Source: Limnovirga soli
GTDB lineage: Bacteria > Bacteroidota > Bacteroidia > Chitinophagales > Chitinophagaceae
DNA length: 64,000 nucleotides
Direction: 5' to 3'
Assembly (NCBI RefSeq): GCF_013106755.1
Contig: NZ_WHPF01000002.1
Coordinates: 407,879-471,878 of the forward strand
Within the stretch, counting starts at the first letter, position 1. Each line of letters starts with the position of its first letter. Shown in pieces: positions 42,007 through 49,678 of this stretch. The notes under the pieces were generated by a model. It worked only from the letters and a program-made list of their open reading frames with translations, was not told the origin of the DNA and did not search any database. Made by a program: the position numbers and the translations under genes.

Positions 42007-42804
42007 TTAGCCAACTTTCGAATGGCTTTGGAGTTGATGAACAAAATCAGCAAAAGCAATCGTTGGGTTTGGCTGTTTCATAAAATTTTCGCCAATCAAA
42101 AATCCTTTGAAACCAGCCTGCTTCAAAGTTATGATTGTATCGGTATTACTGATACCACTTTCTGCAATAGCCAGTTTATTTGCCGGTATATGCGGGAACA
42201 ACTGCAAAGAAGTATTAATGTCTACTTCAAACGTTTTTAGGTTGCGATTGTTTACGCCAACAAAATCTACCTCATCACAAATATGTGCCAGCTCTTCGTG
42301 ATTGTGTATTTCCAGAAGCACTTCCAGTCCAAGGCTTTTTGCCAGAATAGCAAATTCCTGCACCTGTTTAACGGTTAAACAGGCTGCAATTAACAATACC
42401 ACATCGGCACCCATGGCTTTGGCTTCATAAAACTGGTAGGCATCAATCATAAAATCTTTACGCAAAATGGGTGTGGCATGTACCCTTGCCTGCAACAAAT
42501 CTGCTGTGCTGCCCCCAAAAAATAGTTCATCAGTTAGTACCGACAAACCTGATGCACCATGCGTACTATAAGCCCCAGTTACAGTAACTACATCTGCCAC
42601 CACATTAATAACCCCTTTTGATGGGGATTTTCTTTTAAACTCGGCAATTATGCCAGTTTTGGTATCATCTAATAAAAAACTGCGCAGCGATAAAGTGGGT
42701 CTTGCAAAAAATGGCTCCTGCTCCAAGGCATCTATCCCTTTTACGGCTTTGCGTTCGGCTACTTCAATATGCTTTTGGGCTACTATCGTTTCAAGAATAT
42801 TCAT
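42007..42804 (-). CDS. trpC: Indole-3-glycerol phosphate synthase
   Basis: TrpC closes the indole ring. The 265-residue TIM barrel has IIAEFKRKSPSKG (about 51-63), a DVVLLIAACLT segment, then GVNNRNLKTFEVD and AIAESGISN near the end, including the usual Lys and Glu. It is a single-function enzyme here, separate from trpF. It lies between trpD and trpF in the operon. Confidence 0.97.
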   Translation of the reverse strand: MNILETIVAQKHIEVAERKAVKGIDALEQEPFFARPTLSLRSFLLDDTKTGIIAEFKRKSPSKGVINVVADVVTVTGAYSTHGASGLSVLTDELFFGGSTADLLQARVHATPILRKDFMIDAYQFYEAKAMGADVVLLIAACLTVKQVQEFAILAKSLGLEVLLEIHNHEELAHICDEVDFVGVNNRNLKTFEVDINTSLQLFPHIPANKLAIAESGISNTDTIITLKQAGFKGFLIGENFMKQPNPTIAFADFVHQLQSHSKVG

Positions 42805-42841
42805 TACTGTTATTAACTTTTCAATTACACTAAAACAATGC

Positions 42842-43834
42842 TTATTGCAGCGCTACCAGTTTTTGCAGGCAATCATAGGCTTTACCTTGCTCCAGGCTAT
42901 CTACGGCAGCATGATAGGCATCATCATACGTGCTGTATTTACCGGTACAATGCAATGCCATTGCTGCATTGGCCAACACCACAGCATTTTGTGCCCAACT
43001 GCCTTCGCCTTTAATAATTTTTTTAAAAATCTTTGCCGCTTCTTCCACTGTATTGCCACCATAAATTTCTTCGGCGGATACGAGTCTTTTACCCAATTGA
43101 ATGGGCGTTAAAATACGTTCTCCTTCGCGGGTAATTACTTTGGTATCGTTGGTCAGAGATATTTCGTCATAACCATCCAGACTATGAATGATAGTAAATG
43201 GCTTGCCTGATTGCTGCAGCAGGTAATTATAAATGCGGGCCATTTCAAGATTATACACGCCCACCAACTGAAACGCCGGTTTAGCCGGATTTACCATGGG
43301 CCCAAGCATATTAAAAAATGTACGTATGCCCAGATTTTTGCGAATGGGGCCAACAGCCTTTAAAGACGGGTGAAACAAAGGCGCATGTAAAAAACATATA
43401 TTGGCTTCCTCCACTTCTTTTTGCAGGCGACTGGTATCGTTCTTAAAACTATATCCCAATTGCTCCATTACATTAGAAGCTCCGCTTATAGAAGAAGCAC
43501 CATAGTTACCATGTTTGGCTACTTTTTGACCAGTACCAGCCACAATAAAACAGCTCAATGTAGAAATATTAAAGGTGTTTTTGCCATCGCCGCCAGTACC
43601 TACAATATCAATGGTTTCGTAATCACTCAAATCTACTGGCACACACAATTCTAGCAATGCATCCCTAAAGCCTTGTAGCTCATCAATGGTAATACTACGC
43701 ATCAAAAACACCGTAATAAAAGCACTTACTTCATGTTCGCTGTACATGACTTTACTAATATTAAGCAACACATCTTTTGCTGCATTTGCAGACAAAGTTT
43801 TGTGTTCAAAAAGGTATTGGAGAATTTTTTTCAT
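42842..43834 (-). CDS. trpD: Anthranilate phosphoribosyltransferase
   Basis: The 330-residue enzyme transfers the phosphoribosyl group to anthranilate. The GTGGDGKNTFNIST loop (about 80-93) and GNYGASSISGASN (about 110-122) bind substrate. Its length is normal and the start MKKILQYLFE fits. It lies between trpG and trpC. Confidence 0.97.
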   Translation of the reverse strand: MKKILQYLFEHKTLSANAAKDVLLNISKVMYSEHEVSAFITVFLMRSITIDELQGFRDALLELCVPVDLSDYETIDIVGTGGDGKNTFNISTLSCFIVAGTGQKVAKHGNYGASSISGASNVMEQLGYSFKNDTSRLQKEVEEANICFLHAPLFHPSLKAVGPIRKNLGIRTFFNMLGPMVNPAKPAFQLVGVYNLEMARIYNYLLQQSGKPFTIIHSLDGYDEISLTNDTKVITREGERILTPIQLGKRLVSAEEIYGGNTVEEAAKIFKKIIKGEGSWAQNAVVLANAAMALHCTGKYSTYDDAYHAAVDSLEQGKAYDCLQKLVALQ

Positions 43835-43914
43835 GTTCTTATTTGCTTACTTCTAACGTTCTAATAAATTGGTTATTTGTTGTTACCGGGCTTTTGCAAA
43901 AGCTGCAGCTTTAC

Positions 43915-43933
43915 TTGCGTCGCACTCTTGTGC
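43915..43933 (-). repeat. Interspersed 19-bp repeat, chromosomal type (copy 4)
   Basis: The minus strand reads GCACAAGAGTGCGACGCAA (one change from the core at the second base), followed by GTAAAGC. It lies in the gap between trpG and trpD. Confidence 0.85.
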
Positions 43934-43958
43934 GTTCATATCGCTATATAGCCTGCTT

Positions 43959-44528
43959 TTATCTCTTAAGCCAGTTACGCATTATCTGTTCACCTGCCGG
44001 TGTTAAAACACTTTCCGGATGAAACTGTACGCCCTGTACATCGTAGGTTTTATGCTGCAATGCCATGATAAAACCAAGATCATCTTCTGCAGCAATGTCC
44101 AGTTCAGCGGGAAAACCTTCACGGTTTACCACCCATGAATGATATCGCCCCACTTCAATAGTAGCAGGTAATCCTTCAAATAACGGAGCATCATTTTTTA
44201 TAACATTAATAGGCGTGGCTACACCATGATACACACTGGTAAGATTGGTTAATGCCCCACCAAATGCCTGACCTATGGCCTGATGCCCCAAACATACGCC
44301 CAGTATAGATTTGGTGGCGGCATATTCTTTTATTAATGGCAGCAATAACCCAGCTTCTTCTGGTACACCAGGGCCGGGCGATAAAATAATTTTGTCGTAA
44401 TTATTAATTTGCTCCATCGGTATCTGATCGTTGCGGTAAACATCCACTTTCTCGTGGGTAATTTTTTCTACCAGATGAACCAGGTTATATGTAAAACTGT
44501 CGTAATTATCGAATACTAATATTTTCAT
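43959..44528 (-). CDS. trpG: Anthranilate synthase glutaminase component
   Basis: TrpG provides ammonia to TrpE. From ATG 44528 (MKILVFDNYDSFTYN) it has 189 residues, with GVCLGHQAIGQAFGG (Cys nucleophile) and QFHPESVLT (His-Glu). An in-frame extension to 44561 would overlap the 19-bp repeat and is not used. It lies between trpE and trpD. Confidence 0.96.
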   Translation of the reverse strand: MKILVFDNYDSFTYNLVHLVEKITHEKVDVYRNDQIPMEQINNYDKIILSPGPGVPEEAGLLLPLIKEYAATKSILGVCLGHQAIGQAFGGALTNLTSVYHGVATPINVIKNDAPLFEGLPATIEVGRYHSWVVNREGFPAELDIAAEDDLGFIMALQHKTYDVQGVQFHPESVLTPAGEQIMRNWLKR

Positions 44529-44555
44529 TATGTGCTTGTTGATATAAGTTATACA

Positions 44556-44574
44556 GTACAAGTGTGCGACGCAA
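44556..44574 (+). repeat. Interspersed 19-bp repeat, chromosomal type (copy 5)
   Basis: GTACAAGTGTGCGACGCAA followed by GCAGGCTGCC and, 23 bp further, GCCCGGCC. It lies in the gap between trpE and trpG. Confidence 0.85.
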
Positions 44575-44608
44575 GCAGGCTGCCATTTGTATTAGAGCCC
44601 GGCCAACA

Positions 44609-46030
44609 TTATAAAAGCTCCTGCGCCAGCGTTATGGCTTTTTTTAAGGCCCCTAATTTGTTATTAACTTCCTGCAATTCGCTTTCGGGAACACTTTTAG
44701 CTACCACACCGGCACCTGCCTGACAAACGAGTGTATTGTTTCTGCTTAAAAAAGTTCTTATCATAATAGCCTGATTACAGCTGCCGTCAAAACCTATAAA
44801 ACCAATACAGCCACCGTAGTAACTGCGTGGGGTTGGCTCGTAGCTATCTATCAAAGCCATTGCCTTAAACTTGGGTGCACCACTTAATGTGCCTGCCGGA
44901 AAAGTATCTGCAAGCAGTTGAAACGGATTGGTATTTGCGCTAACATTGCCCGTTACCTCGCTAACCAGGTGAATAACATGCGAATAATATTGTACTTCAC
45001 GGTAATGGCTCACTTCTACACCGGTACAGGTGCGGCTAAGATCGTTGCGAGCAAGGTCAACCAGCATGGTATGTTCAGCATTTTCCTTGGCATCCTGTAA
45101 TAACTCGCTGGCAATTATTTTGTCTTTTACATCATCACCGGTTCGTTTAAATGTGCCTGCAATGGGATGCATAATGGCTTTGCCATTTTTTATAATCAGC
45201 TGAGCCTCTGGGCTGCTGCCCATTAATTTATAATCGCCATAATCAAAATAAAACAAATAGGGCGAAGGGTTAATATTGCGCAAAGCACGGTACACGTTAA
45301 ACTCATCTCCCGTAAAGCTTTGCTGAAACCTGCGGCTTAACACAATTTGAAATACATCGCCCCTGAAACAACTTTGAATACCTTTTTTCACCATGTCAAC
45401 ATAATCCTCATCCGTCATATTCGAAGATTCTGCACCCGCCAGTTTAAAAGGATATACAGGTACATCCTTGCTTTTAATAAGAGATTCAACCACACTTATT
45501 TCACTTTCTATACCTGCAATAGTATTCTCGCACAAATACATTTCATCTTTAAAATGATTCAGCACAATTACATATTGATATAAGCGGTAGCGCATTAAGG
45601 GAATGGCATTGGCATTAGTGGCTGCAGCAGATTTTAATTGAATGGTATCAAAAAACTGCACTGCATCATAACTACTGTATCCAAAAAAGCCCTGTGCAGC
45701 AGCCAATGCTTTTACATCGGTTTTTTCTACCTCAAACACCTGCATAAAATCCCACAACATACCCGGCACATCTGTTACATGGGCAATGGATTTTTTCTCT
45801 GGCGGCATGCCGGGATATTTTAATTCCAGTTGAGTATAATTGCTTATTTCAATACCGCCAATTGCATTAATACCAATAAAAGAAAAACTATTTTCCGCAG
45901 CACGGTTATCAGTACTTTCCAGTAAAATAGTATCCCTGAAACGATCACGCAAACGCAGGTAAATACCTACAGGCGTATACACATCGCTCAGCATTTTTTT
46001 GTACGTGGTTTTTATGGCTATTTTCTTCAT
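44609..46030 (-). CDS. trpE: Anthranilate synthase component I
   Basis: TrpE makes anthranilate from chorismate with TrpG. The 473-residue protein has the chorismate-binding core: LMGSSPEAQLIIKNG, HPIAGTFKRTGDD, LVDLARNDLSRTC, FPAGTLSGAPKFKAM and, near the end, CQAGAGVVAKSVPESE. It is the first gene after the attenuator (46186-46308) and sets the pathway entry point. Confidence 0.97.
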   Translation of the reverse strand: MKKIAIKTTYKKMLSDVYTPVGIYLRLRDRFRDTILLESTDNRAAENSFSFIGINAIGGIEISNYTQLELKYPGMPPEKKSIAHVTDVPGMLWDFMQVFEVEKTDVKALAAAQGFFGYSSYDAVQFFDTIQLKSAAATNANAIPLMRYRLYQYVIVLNHFKDEMYLCENTIAGIESEISVVESLIKSKDVPVYPFKLAGAESSNMTDEDYVDMVKKGIQSCFRGDVFQIVLSRRFQQSFTGDEFNVYRALRNINPSPYLFYFDYGDYKLMGSSPEAQLIIKNGKAIMHPIAGTFKRTGDDVKDKIIASELLQDAKENAEHTMLVDLARNDLSRTCTGVEVSHYREVQYYSHVIHLVSEVTGNVSANTNPFQLLADTFPAGTLSGAPKFKAMALIDSYEPTPRSYYGGCIGFIGFDGSCNQAIMIRTFLSRNNTLVCQAGAGVVAKSVPESELQEVNNKLGALKKAITLAQELL

Positions 46031-46119
46031 AATAAGTCTATATTTTTTTCCCGACTATACAAGTAAGTGTACAATTTCAATTAATATAAGCCCGGCACCG
46101 GTAAAGCTATCAGGCCCAT

Positions 46120-46138
46120 TTGCGTCGCACACTTATAC
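46120..46138 (-). repeat. Interspersed 19-bp repeat, chromosomal type (copy 6)
   Basis: The minus strand reads GTATAAGTGTGCGACGCAA (one change), followed by ATGGGCC and later GCCGGGC. It lies between the trp attenuator and trpE. Confidence 0.8.
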
Positions 46139-46185
46139 GTTCAGATATCCTATTCAGCTATTCAATACAATGGGTATTTGCACAA

Positions 46186-46216
46186 ATAAAAAACCCCGAC
46201 AATCCAGTCGGGGCTC
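46186..46216 (-). terminator. trp attenuator terminator
   Basis: On the minus strand, CCCCGAC (46213-46207), loop TGGATT, GTCGGGG (46200-46194) then TTTTTTATTTG form an intrinsic terminator about 160 bp upstream of trpE. Its 5' arm can instead pair with CGGGGCT (46257-46251) in the leader peptide gene, which would abolish the terminator. Confidence 0.88.
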
Positions 46217-46245
46217 AAATATGTTGAATAATAATGGCCATGCCA

Positions 46246-46308
46246 TTACAAGCCCCGGAAAAGGATTGTATGCCACCACCAATGATTATTTAATTGTATT
46301 GTTTGCAT
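46246..46308 (-). CDS. trpL: trp leader peptide
   Basis: The 20-codon ORF starts at ATG 46308 (MQTIQLNNH). It has three consecutive TGG codons (46281-46273) at residues 10-12, then HTILFRGL and a TAA stop. When tryptophyl-tRNA is scarce, ribosomes stall at the Trp codons. This leaves CGGGGCT (46257-46251) free to pair with the terminator arm, so the trp operon is read. With enough tryptophan the ribosome covers that arm and the terminator forms. All parts are in correct order. Confidence 0.88.
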   Translation of the reverse strand: MQTIQLNNHWWWHTILFRGL

Positions 46309-46315
46309 TGCAGTG

Positions 46316-46347
46316 CGAATATGTAACCAAAAAATGAAACGAACAAA
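46316..46347 (-). promoter_or_regulatory. Candidate trp promoter (Bacteroidota type)
   Basis: On the minus strand, TTTG (46347-46344) and TACATATTCG (46325-46316, similar to TAnnTTTG) are 18 bp apart. The predicted start would be only a few bases upstream of the leader ATG, giving a nearly leaderless trpL. The match is moderate. Confidence 0.45.
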
Positions 46348-46450
46348 ATTTTTTTTGAGCAGCCCTCAATATTTTACGCAATCGATTGTGATCGCTTGTA
46401 CAAAAATCAATAGAAATAAACTACTTTGTACATCAAATAGTATCCCTCTT

Positions 46451-47563
46451 ATGCAACAAACTAACAATACATTAGATGGCCTGAAAAGGCTGCAATCACT
46501 GGACTTTATGCGTGGTTTTATAATGGTGCTGCTGGCAATGGAAAGCACCGGTTTATTTGAACACTTGTTTAAAGCAACAGAAGGCACCATGCTTAATGGA
46601 TTATTTCTGCAGTTTTTTCATCACCCATGGAACGGTCTGCGTTTTTGGGATCTTATACAACCCGGGTTTATGTATATGGCCGGTGCAGCAATGGCCTATT
46701 CTTTACATAAACAAAAGCAACAGGGCATTAGCTGGAATGCATCTTTTAAAAAAATTCTGAAACGCTGTGGCTGGTTGTTTTTTTGGGGAGTTTTAGACTA
46801 TGCCGTTAGGCCCGGCGGTTTATCTTTTGAATTATGGGATGTACTTACCCAATTGTCATTTACTACGCTTGTGGCATTTCTTATTTTTGAATGGAGTACC
46901 AAGGCACAAATGCTGGTTTGCATAGGATCATTATTGCTTACTGAAATTTTATACCGCTTTACTAATGTGCCCGGGTTTGACCAACCTTTTACTGACCAGC
47001 ATAATTTTGGCAATTATATTGACCTGTTGCTAATGAATAAAATAAATAGTGGTGGATGGGTGGCCATCAACTGTATACCTACTGCAGTACATACCATTGC
47101 AGGGGCTATTACCGGTAAACTTTTTTTAAGTAACAGCAACCAAAAATTACGCATCATGGTTATTGCCAGTATTAGTTGTCTGGTAATTGGTTATGGACTT
47201 GACTTTGCGGGTATTACACCCATCATTAAACGAATAGCTACCAGCTCTTTCACCTTTGCATCACTGGGTTGGTGTTTGGCAGGTTTGGCTGTATGCTATT
47301 GGTGGATTGATATGAAAAATCATCACAATTATTTATTGTTTTTTACCATCGTGGGCATGAACTCTATTTTCATTTATTTGTTTTTTGAAATTGTTGCCTC
47401 CCGGTGGTTTAATGATTATATAAGGGCTATCAGCGGTGGTGTATTAAGCTGGGTTAATACACCTGAAACATTAACCGGCATTATTTCATCACTCTGTATT
47501 TTTGCGTTGGAATGGGGTATGTGCTATTTTCTGTATAAGAAAAAGATATTCTTTAAAGTATAA
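46451..47563 (+). CDS. DUF5009/NagX-like membrane acyltransferase
   Basis: From ATG 46451 (MQQTNNTLDGLKRLQSLD) the 370-residue membrane protein has LQSLDFMRGFIMVLLAMES, typical of the heparan-alpha-glucosaminide acetyltransferase-like family (DUF5009), with about ten membrane spans. The upstream 46 codons in frame are not needed and overlap the trp leader. It may move acetyl groups across the inner membrane onto glycans. Confidence 0.8.
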   Translation: MQQTNNTLDGLKRLQSLDFMRGFIMVLLAMESTGLFEHLFKATEGTMLNGLFLQFFHHPWNGLRFWDLIQPGFMYMAGAAMAYSLHKQKQQGISWNASFKKILKRCGWLFFWGVLDYAVRPGGLSFELWDVLTQLSFTTLVAFLIFEWSTKAQMLVCIGSLLLTEILYRFTNVPGFDQPFTDQHNFGNYIDLLLMNKINSGGWVAINCIPTAVHTIAGAITGKLFLSNSNQKLRIMVIASISCLVIGYGLDFAGITPIIKRIATSSFTFASLGWCLAGLAVCYWWIDMKNHHNYLLFFTIVGMNSIFIYLFFEIVASRWFNDYIRAISGGVLSWVNTPETLTGIISSLCIFALEWGMCYFLYKKKIFFKV

Positions 47564-47578
47564 AAACAAACTAACACT

Positions 47579-47860
47579 ATGGAAATTATACACCAACAAA
47601 ATGGCCACAAAGGCATGTTTTATGTAGGTACGGCAGATGAACCACTGGCAGCCATGACTTATACCATGCCGGCAGAGAATAAATTGATAATTGATCATAC
47701 CGAAGTAAGCGATGCCTTGCGCGGTAAAAATGTGGGCTACCAACTGGTAAAAGCTGCTGTGGATTTTGCCAGAATACAAGGCATAAAAATTTTACCACTC
47801 TGCCCTTTTGCCAAATCGGTTTTTGATAAGAAATCAGAATTTGCTGATGTATTGTTATAA
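47579..47860 (+). CDS. Small GNAT-like acetyltransferase (YjdJ-like)
   Basis: The 93-residue protein has LIIDHTEVSDALRGKNVGYQL (in two parts, about 35-55), a shortened GNAT acetyl-CoA motif, and ends KILPLCPFAKSVFDKK, as in the YjdJ group. It lies 15 bp after the membrane acyltransferase gene. Confidence 0.8.
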   Translation: MEIIHQQNGHKGMFYVGTADEPLAAMTYTMPAENKLIIDHTEVSDALRGKNVGYQLVKAAVDFARIQGIKILPLCPFAKSVFDKKSEFADVLL

Positions 47861-47905
47861 TGGCCATTTGGTTTACATCAATATTTTGCTCCATTTTTTG
47901 TTGCA

Positions 47906-47924
47906 GTACAAGAGTGCGACGCAA
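47906..47924 (+). repeat. Interspersed 19-bp repeat, chromosomal type (copy 7)
   Basis: GTACAAGAGTGCGACGCAA, then GTGGGCTGC and, about 25 bp on, GGCCGGGCC. This is one of the clearest full elements, between the small GNAT gene and yggS. Confidence 0.85.
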
Positions 47925-47988
47925 GTGGGCTGCTATAAAATTATATGGCCGGGCCAATAGTAAAATGGCTTTAGCAATGAATAGCTTT

Positions 47989-47996
47989 TATCTTTG
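47989..47996 (+). promoter_or_regulatory. Promoter -7 element for yggS
   Basis: TATCTTTG matches the Bacteroidota TAnnTTTG element and lies 15 bp before the yggS start. A -33 element is not clear (TTAG at 47971-47974). Confidence 0.6.
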
Positions 47997-48010
47997 CAAA
48001 AAAATATATT

Positions 48011-48691
48011 TTGGGTATTAATACACAAGCCTATAAAGCCATCAGGGATGAAATTGCTGCCACCAACACTACATTGGTAGCGGTGAGCAAAACAAAACCA
48101 GCAACAGATATTGAGGCTTTATACCATTTGGGCCAACGAGATTTTGGCGAAAATTATGTACAGGAATTGGTTGATAAACAAGGGGCTTTACCGGATGATA
48201 TTCGCTGGCATTTTATTGGGCACCTGCAAAGCAATAAGGTAAAATATATTGCCCCTTTTGTGCACCTGATTCATGGTGTAGATAGTTTTAAACTATTGAC
48301 AGAGATAAATAAACAGGCCCAGAAAAATAACCGCATCATTGATTGCCTTTTACAAATTCATATTGCAAAAGAAGAAACCAAATTTGGTTTTAACGAAGCA
48401 GAACTGGCTACTGCAATGGCAGATTTACCAAACGCCGGACTTAACAATATTGTCATAAAGGGTTTTATGGGCATGGCCTCATTTACCAGCGATACCACAG
48501 TAATTGCAGCAGAGTTTACTTACCTTAATAATTTATACCAGCATTACCAGTTAGCACCTAACACCGATAATTATAAACCATCCATTTTATCAATGGGTAT
48601 GAGCAGTGATTATGCCCTGGCAATTGCCCATGGCAGTAATATGATAAGGGTAGGCAGCCTGCTTTTTGGCGAGAGAAATTACACCAAATAA
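48011..48691 (+). CDS. YggS-family PLP homeostasis protein
   Basis: The 226-residue protein starts at TTG 48011 (read as Met). It shows LVAVSKTKPATDIEAL with the PLP lysine, GENYVQEL, WHFIGHLQSNKVKY and a C-terminal LSMGMSSDYALAIAHGSNMIRVG segment, all standard for YggS/PROSC, which keeps PLP balanced. No ATG is available in frame near the beginning, so the TTG start is likely. Confidence 0.9.
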   Translation: MGINTQAYKAIRDEIAATNTTLVAVSKTKPATDIEALYHLGQRDFGENYVQELVDKQGALPDDIRWHFIGHLQSNKVKYIAPFVHLIHGVDSFKLLTEINKQAQKNNRIIDCLLQIHIAKEETKFGFNEAELATAMADLPNAGLNNIVIKGFMGMASFTSDTTVIAAEFTYLNNLYQHYQLAPNTDNYKPSILSMGMSSDYALAIAHGSNMIRVGSLLFGERNYTK

Positions 48692-48692
48692 A

Positions 48693-48717
48693 AACGCCCG
48701 GCATTTAGCCAGGCGTT
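48693..48717. terminator. Bidirectional terminator between yggS and the barrel gene
   Basis: AACGCCCGGC, loop ATTTA, GCCAGGCGTT make a stem with one mismatch, between the convergent yggS and outer-membrane gene. The minus-strand T-run is strong (TTTTTATTTG). Confidence 0.75.
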
Positions 48718-48736
48718 AAATATTTTATGAAATGGT

Positions 48737-49357
48737 TTATTTTTTACCCATTAATTTATACAAGTTAAATTCAACATTTACAGTAGCTGATGAACTACGG
48801 CCCTTATTGCTTCTGCCCCTTGGGTCAAGGTCGGAATGGATGTTAAAAATACCAATACCATAATGCGCACCAATGGTAACGGTCTTGTTTATTACAAATC
48901 CGGCTCTTACTTCAATTCCACCATCAAATCTTGTCCAGTCATCGCCAAAAACCAGTTTTTCTGAGGCGCCTGTGCTGTCTTTGGTAGATTTACCGCCAAT
49001 GGCATCGGCCACAAACACGCCTGCACCAAACAATAAATCATTGTTATGCACTAATGGAAAATTATATAATAAATCTGCATTGGCACCTACATAATCCAAA
49101 TGCACTTTAACTCCTGTATTATTAAATTTAGTTCCTTTACCAGCATAATAAATGCCGGTTTCAAAACCCCAGTTATGTTTAGATACTTTGCGGTAACCCA
49201 GTCCGGCTTCGGCACCAATTACCAGACTTTTATTGCTGGTATATGTTTCATAAAGTGAAGAAATTGTAGCACCACCCCTTACATTTAACTGCTTATATTG
49301 GGCATTGGCTGCAGTAACAGAAAAAATAATTACAAAAATAAATAAAGCCTTTTTCAT
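48737..49357 (-). CDS. PorT-like outer membrane beta-barrel protein
   Basis: The 206-residue protein has a signal peptide (MKKALFIFVIIFSVTAANA) and then an outer-membrane barrel of the PorT/PF13568 type, with repeated amphipathic strands (NWGFETGIYYAG, VHLDYVGANADLLYNF, and GIEVRAGFVINKTVTIGAH) and a terminal aromatic strand. The precise role is unknown. It may be a porin-like protein. Confidence 0.75.
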   Translation of the reverse strand: MKKALFIFVIIFSVTAANAQYKQLNVRGGATISSLYETYTSNKSLVIGAEAGLGYRKVSKHNWGFETGIYYAGKGTKFNNTGVKVHLDYVGANADLLYNFPLVHNNDLLFGAGVFVADAIGGKSTKDSTGASEKLVFGDDWTRFDGGIEVRAGFVINKTVTIGAHYGIGIFNIHSDLDPRGRSNKGRSSSATVNVEFNLYKLMGKK

Positions 49358-49434
49358 ATTAGTGTTGGTTTCTTTTATACAAATTAATCGAGCAATTGTG
49401 TTAGCCCGGCATAAGTAAATTTATTAAGCTGCTC

Positions 49435-49453
49435 TTGCGTCGCACACTGCAAG
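49435..49453 (-). repeat. Interspersed 19-bp repeat, chromosomal type, degenerate (copy 8)
   Basis: The minus strand begins CTTGCAGTGTGCGACGCAA: the last 14 bases match the core (GTGTGCGACGCAA region), while the GTACA end has changed. It is probably an old copy. Confidence 0.65.
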
Positions 49454-49640
49454 GTTCAATTCTATGTGCCTCAAAAAGCATACATCATAGCAATTATACC
49501 GCAAATATGCTTTATAAAACAGGTGCAATAATATTGAATAATGCCTGAACGAAAAATTGTATTTTACATATTTAGGCCATATTAAAAAGCTATAATGCAA
49601 TACAGGAAAGGCTTTCAGGCAAGGCAGTGCAATAAATTAA

Positions 49641-49672
49641 AAAAGCCTTGAAATTCGCTTTCAAGGCTTTTT
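49641..49672. terminator. Terminator downstream of the S9 peptidase
   Basis: AAAAGCCTTGAAA, loop TTCGC, TTTCAAGGCTTTTT form a perfect 12-13 bp stem with T-runs on both strands. It ends the S9 peptidase transcript. Confidence 0.85.
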
Positions 49673-49678
49673 AACAAT

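Larger units (their letters stand above)
49358..49678. other. 321-bp intergenic region
   Basis: It holds a degenerate 19-bp repeat (49435-49453), a GCCCGGC motif near 49404 and the terminator at 49641-49672. The remainder is AT-rich and I see no further gene in it. Confidence 0.5.

Noticed and set aside
44529..44561. N-terminal extension of trpG
   Set aside because: It would begin inside the 19-bp repeat. The conserved TrpG start is MKILVFDNYD at 44528.
46313..46450. N-terminal extension of the membrane acyltransferase
   Set aside because: It overlaps the trp leader promoter region and has no signal or membrane pattern. MQQTNN at 46451 is the likely start.
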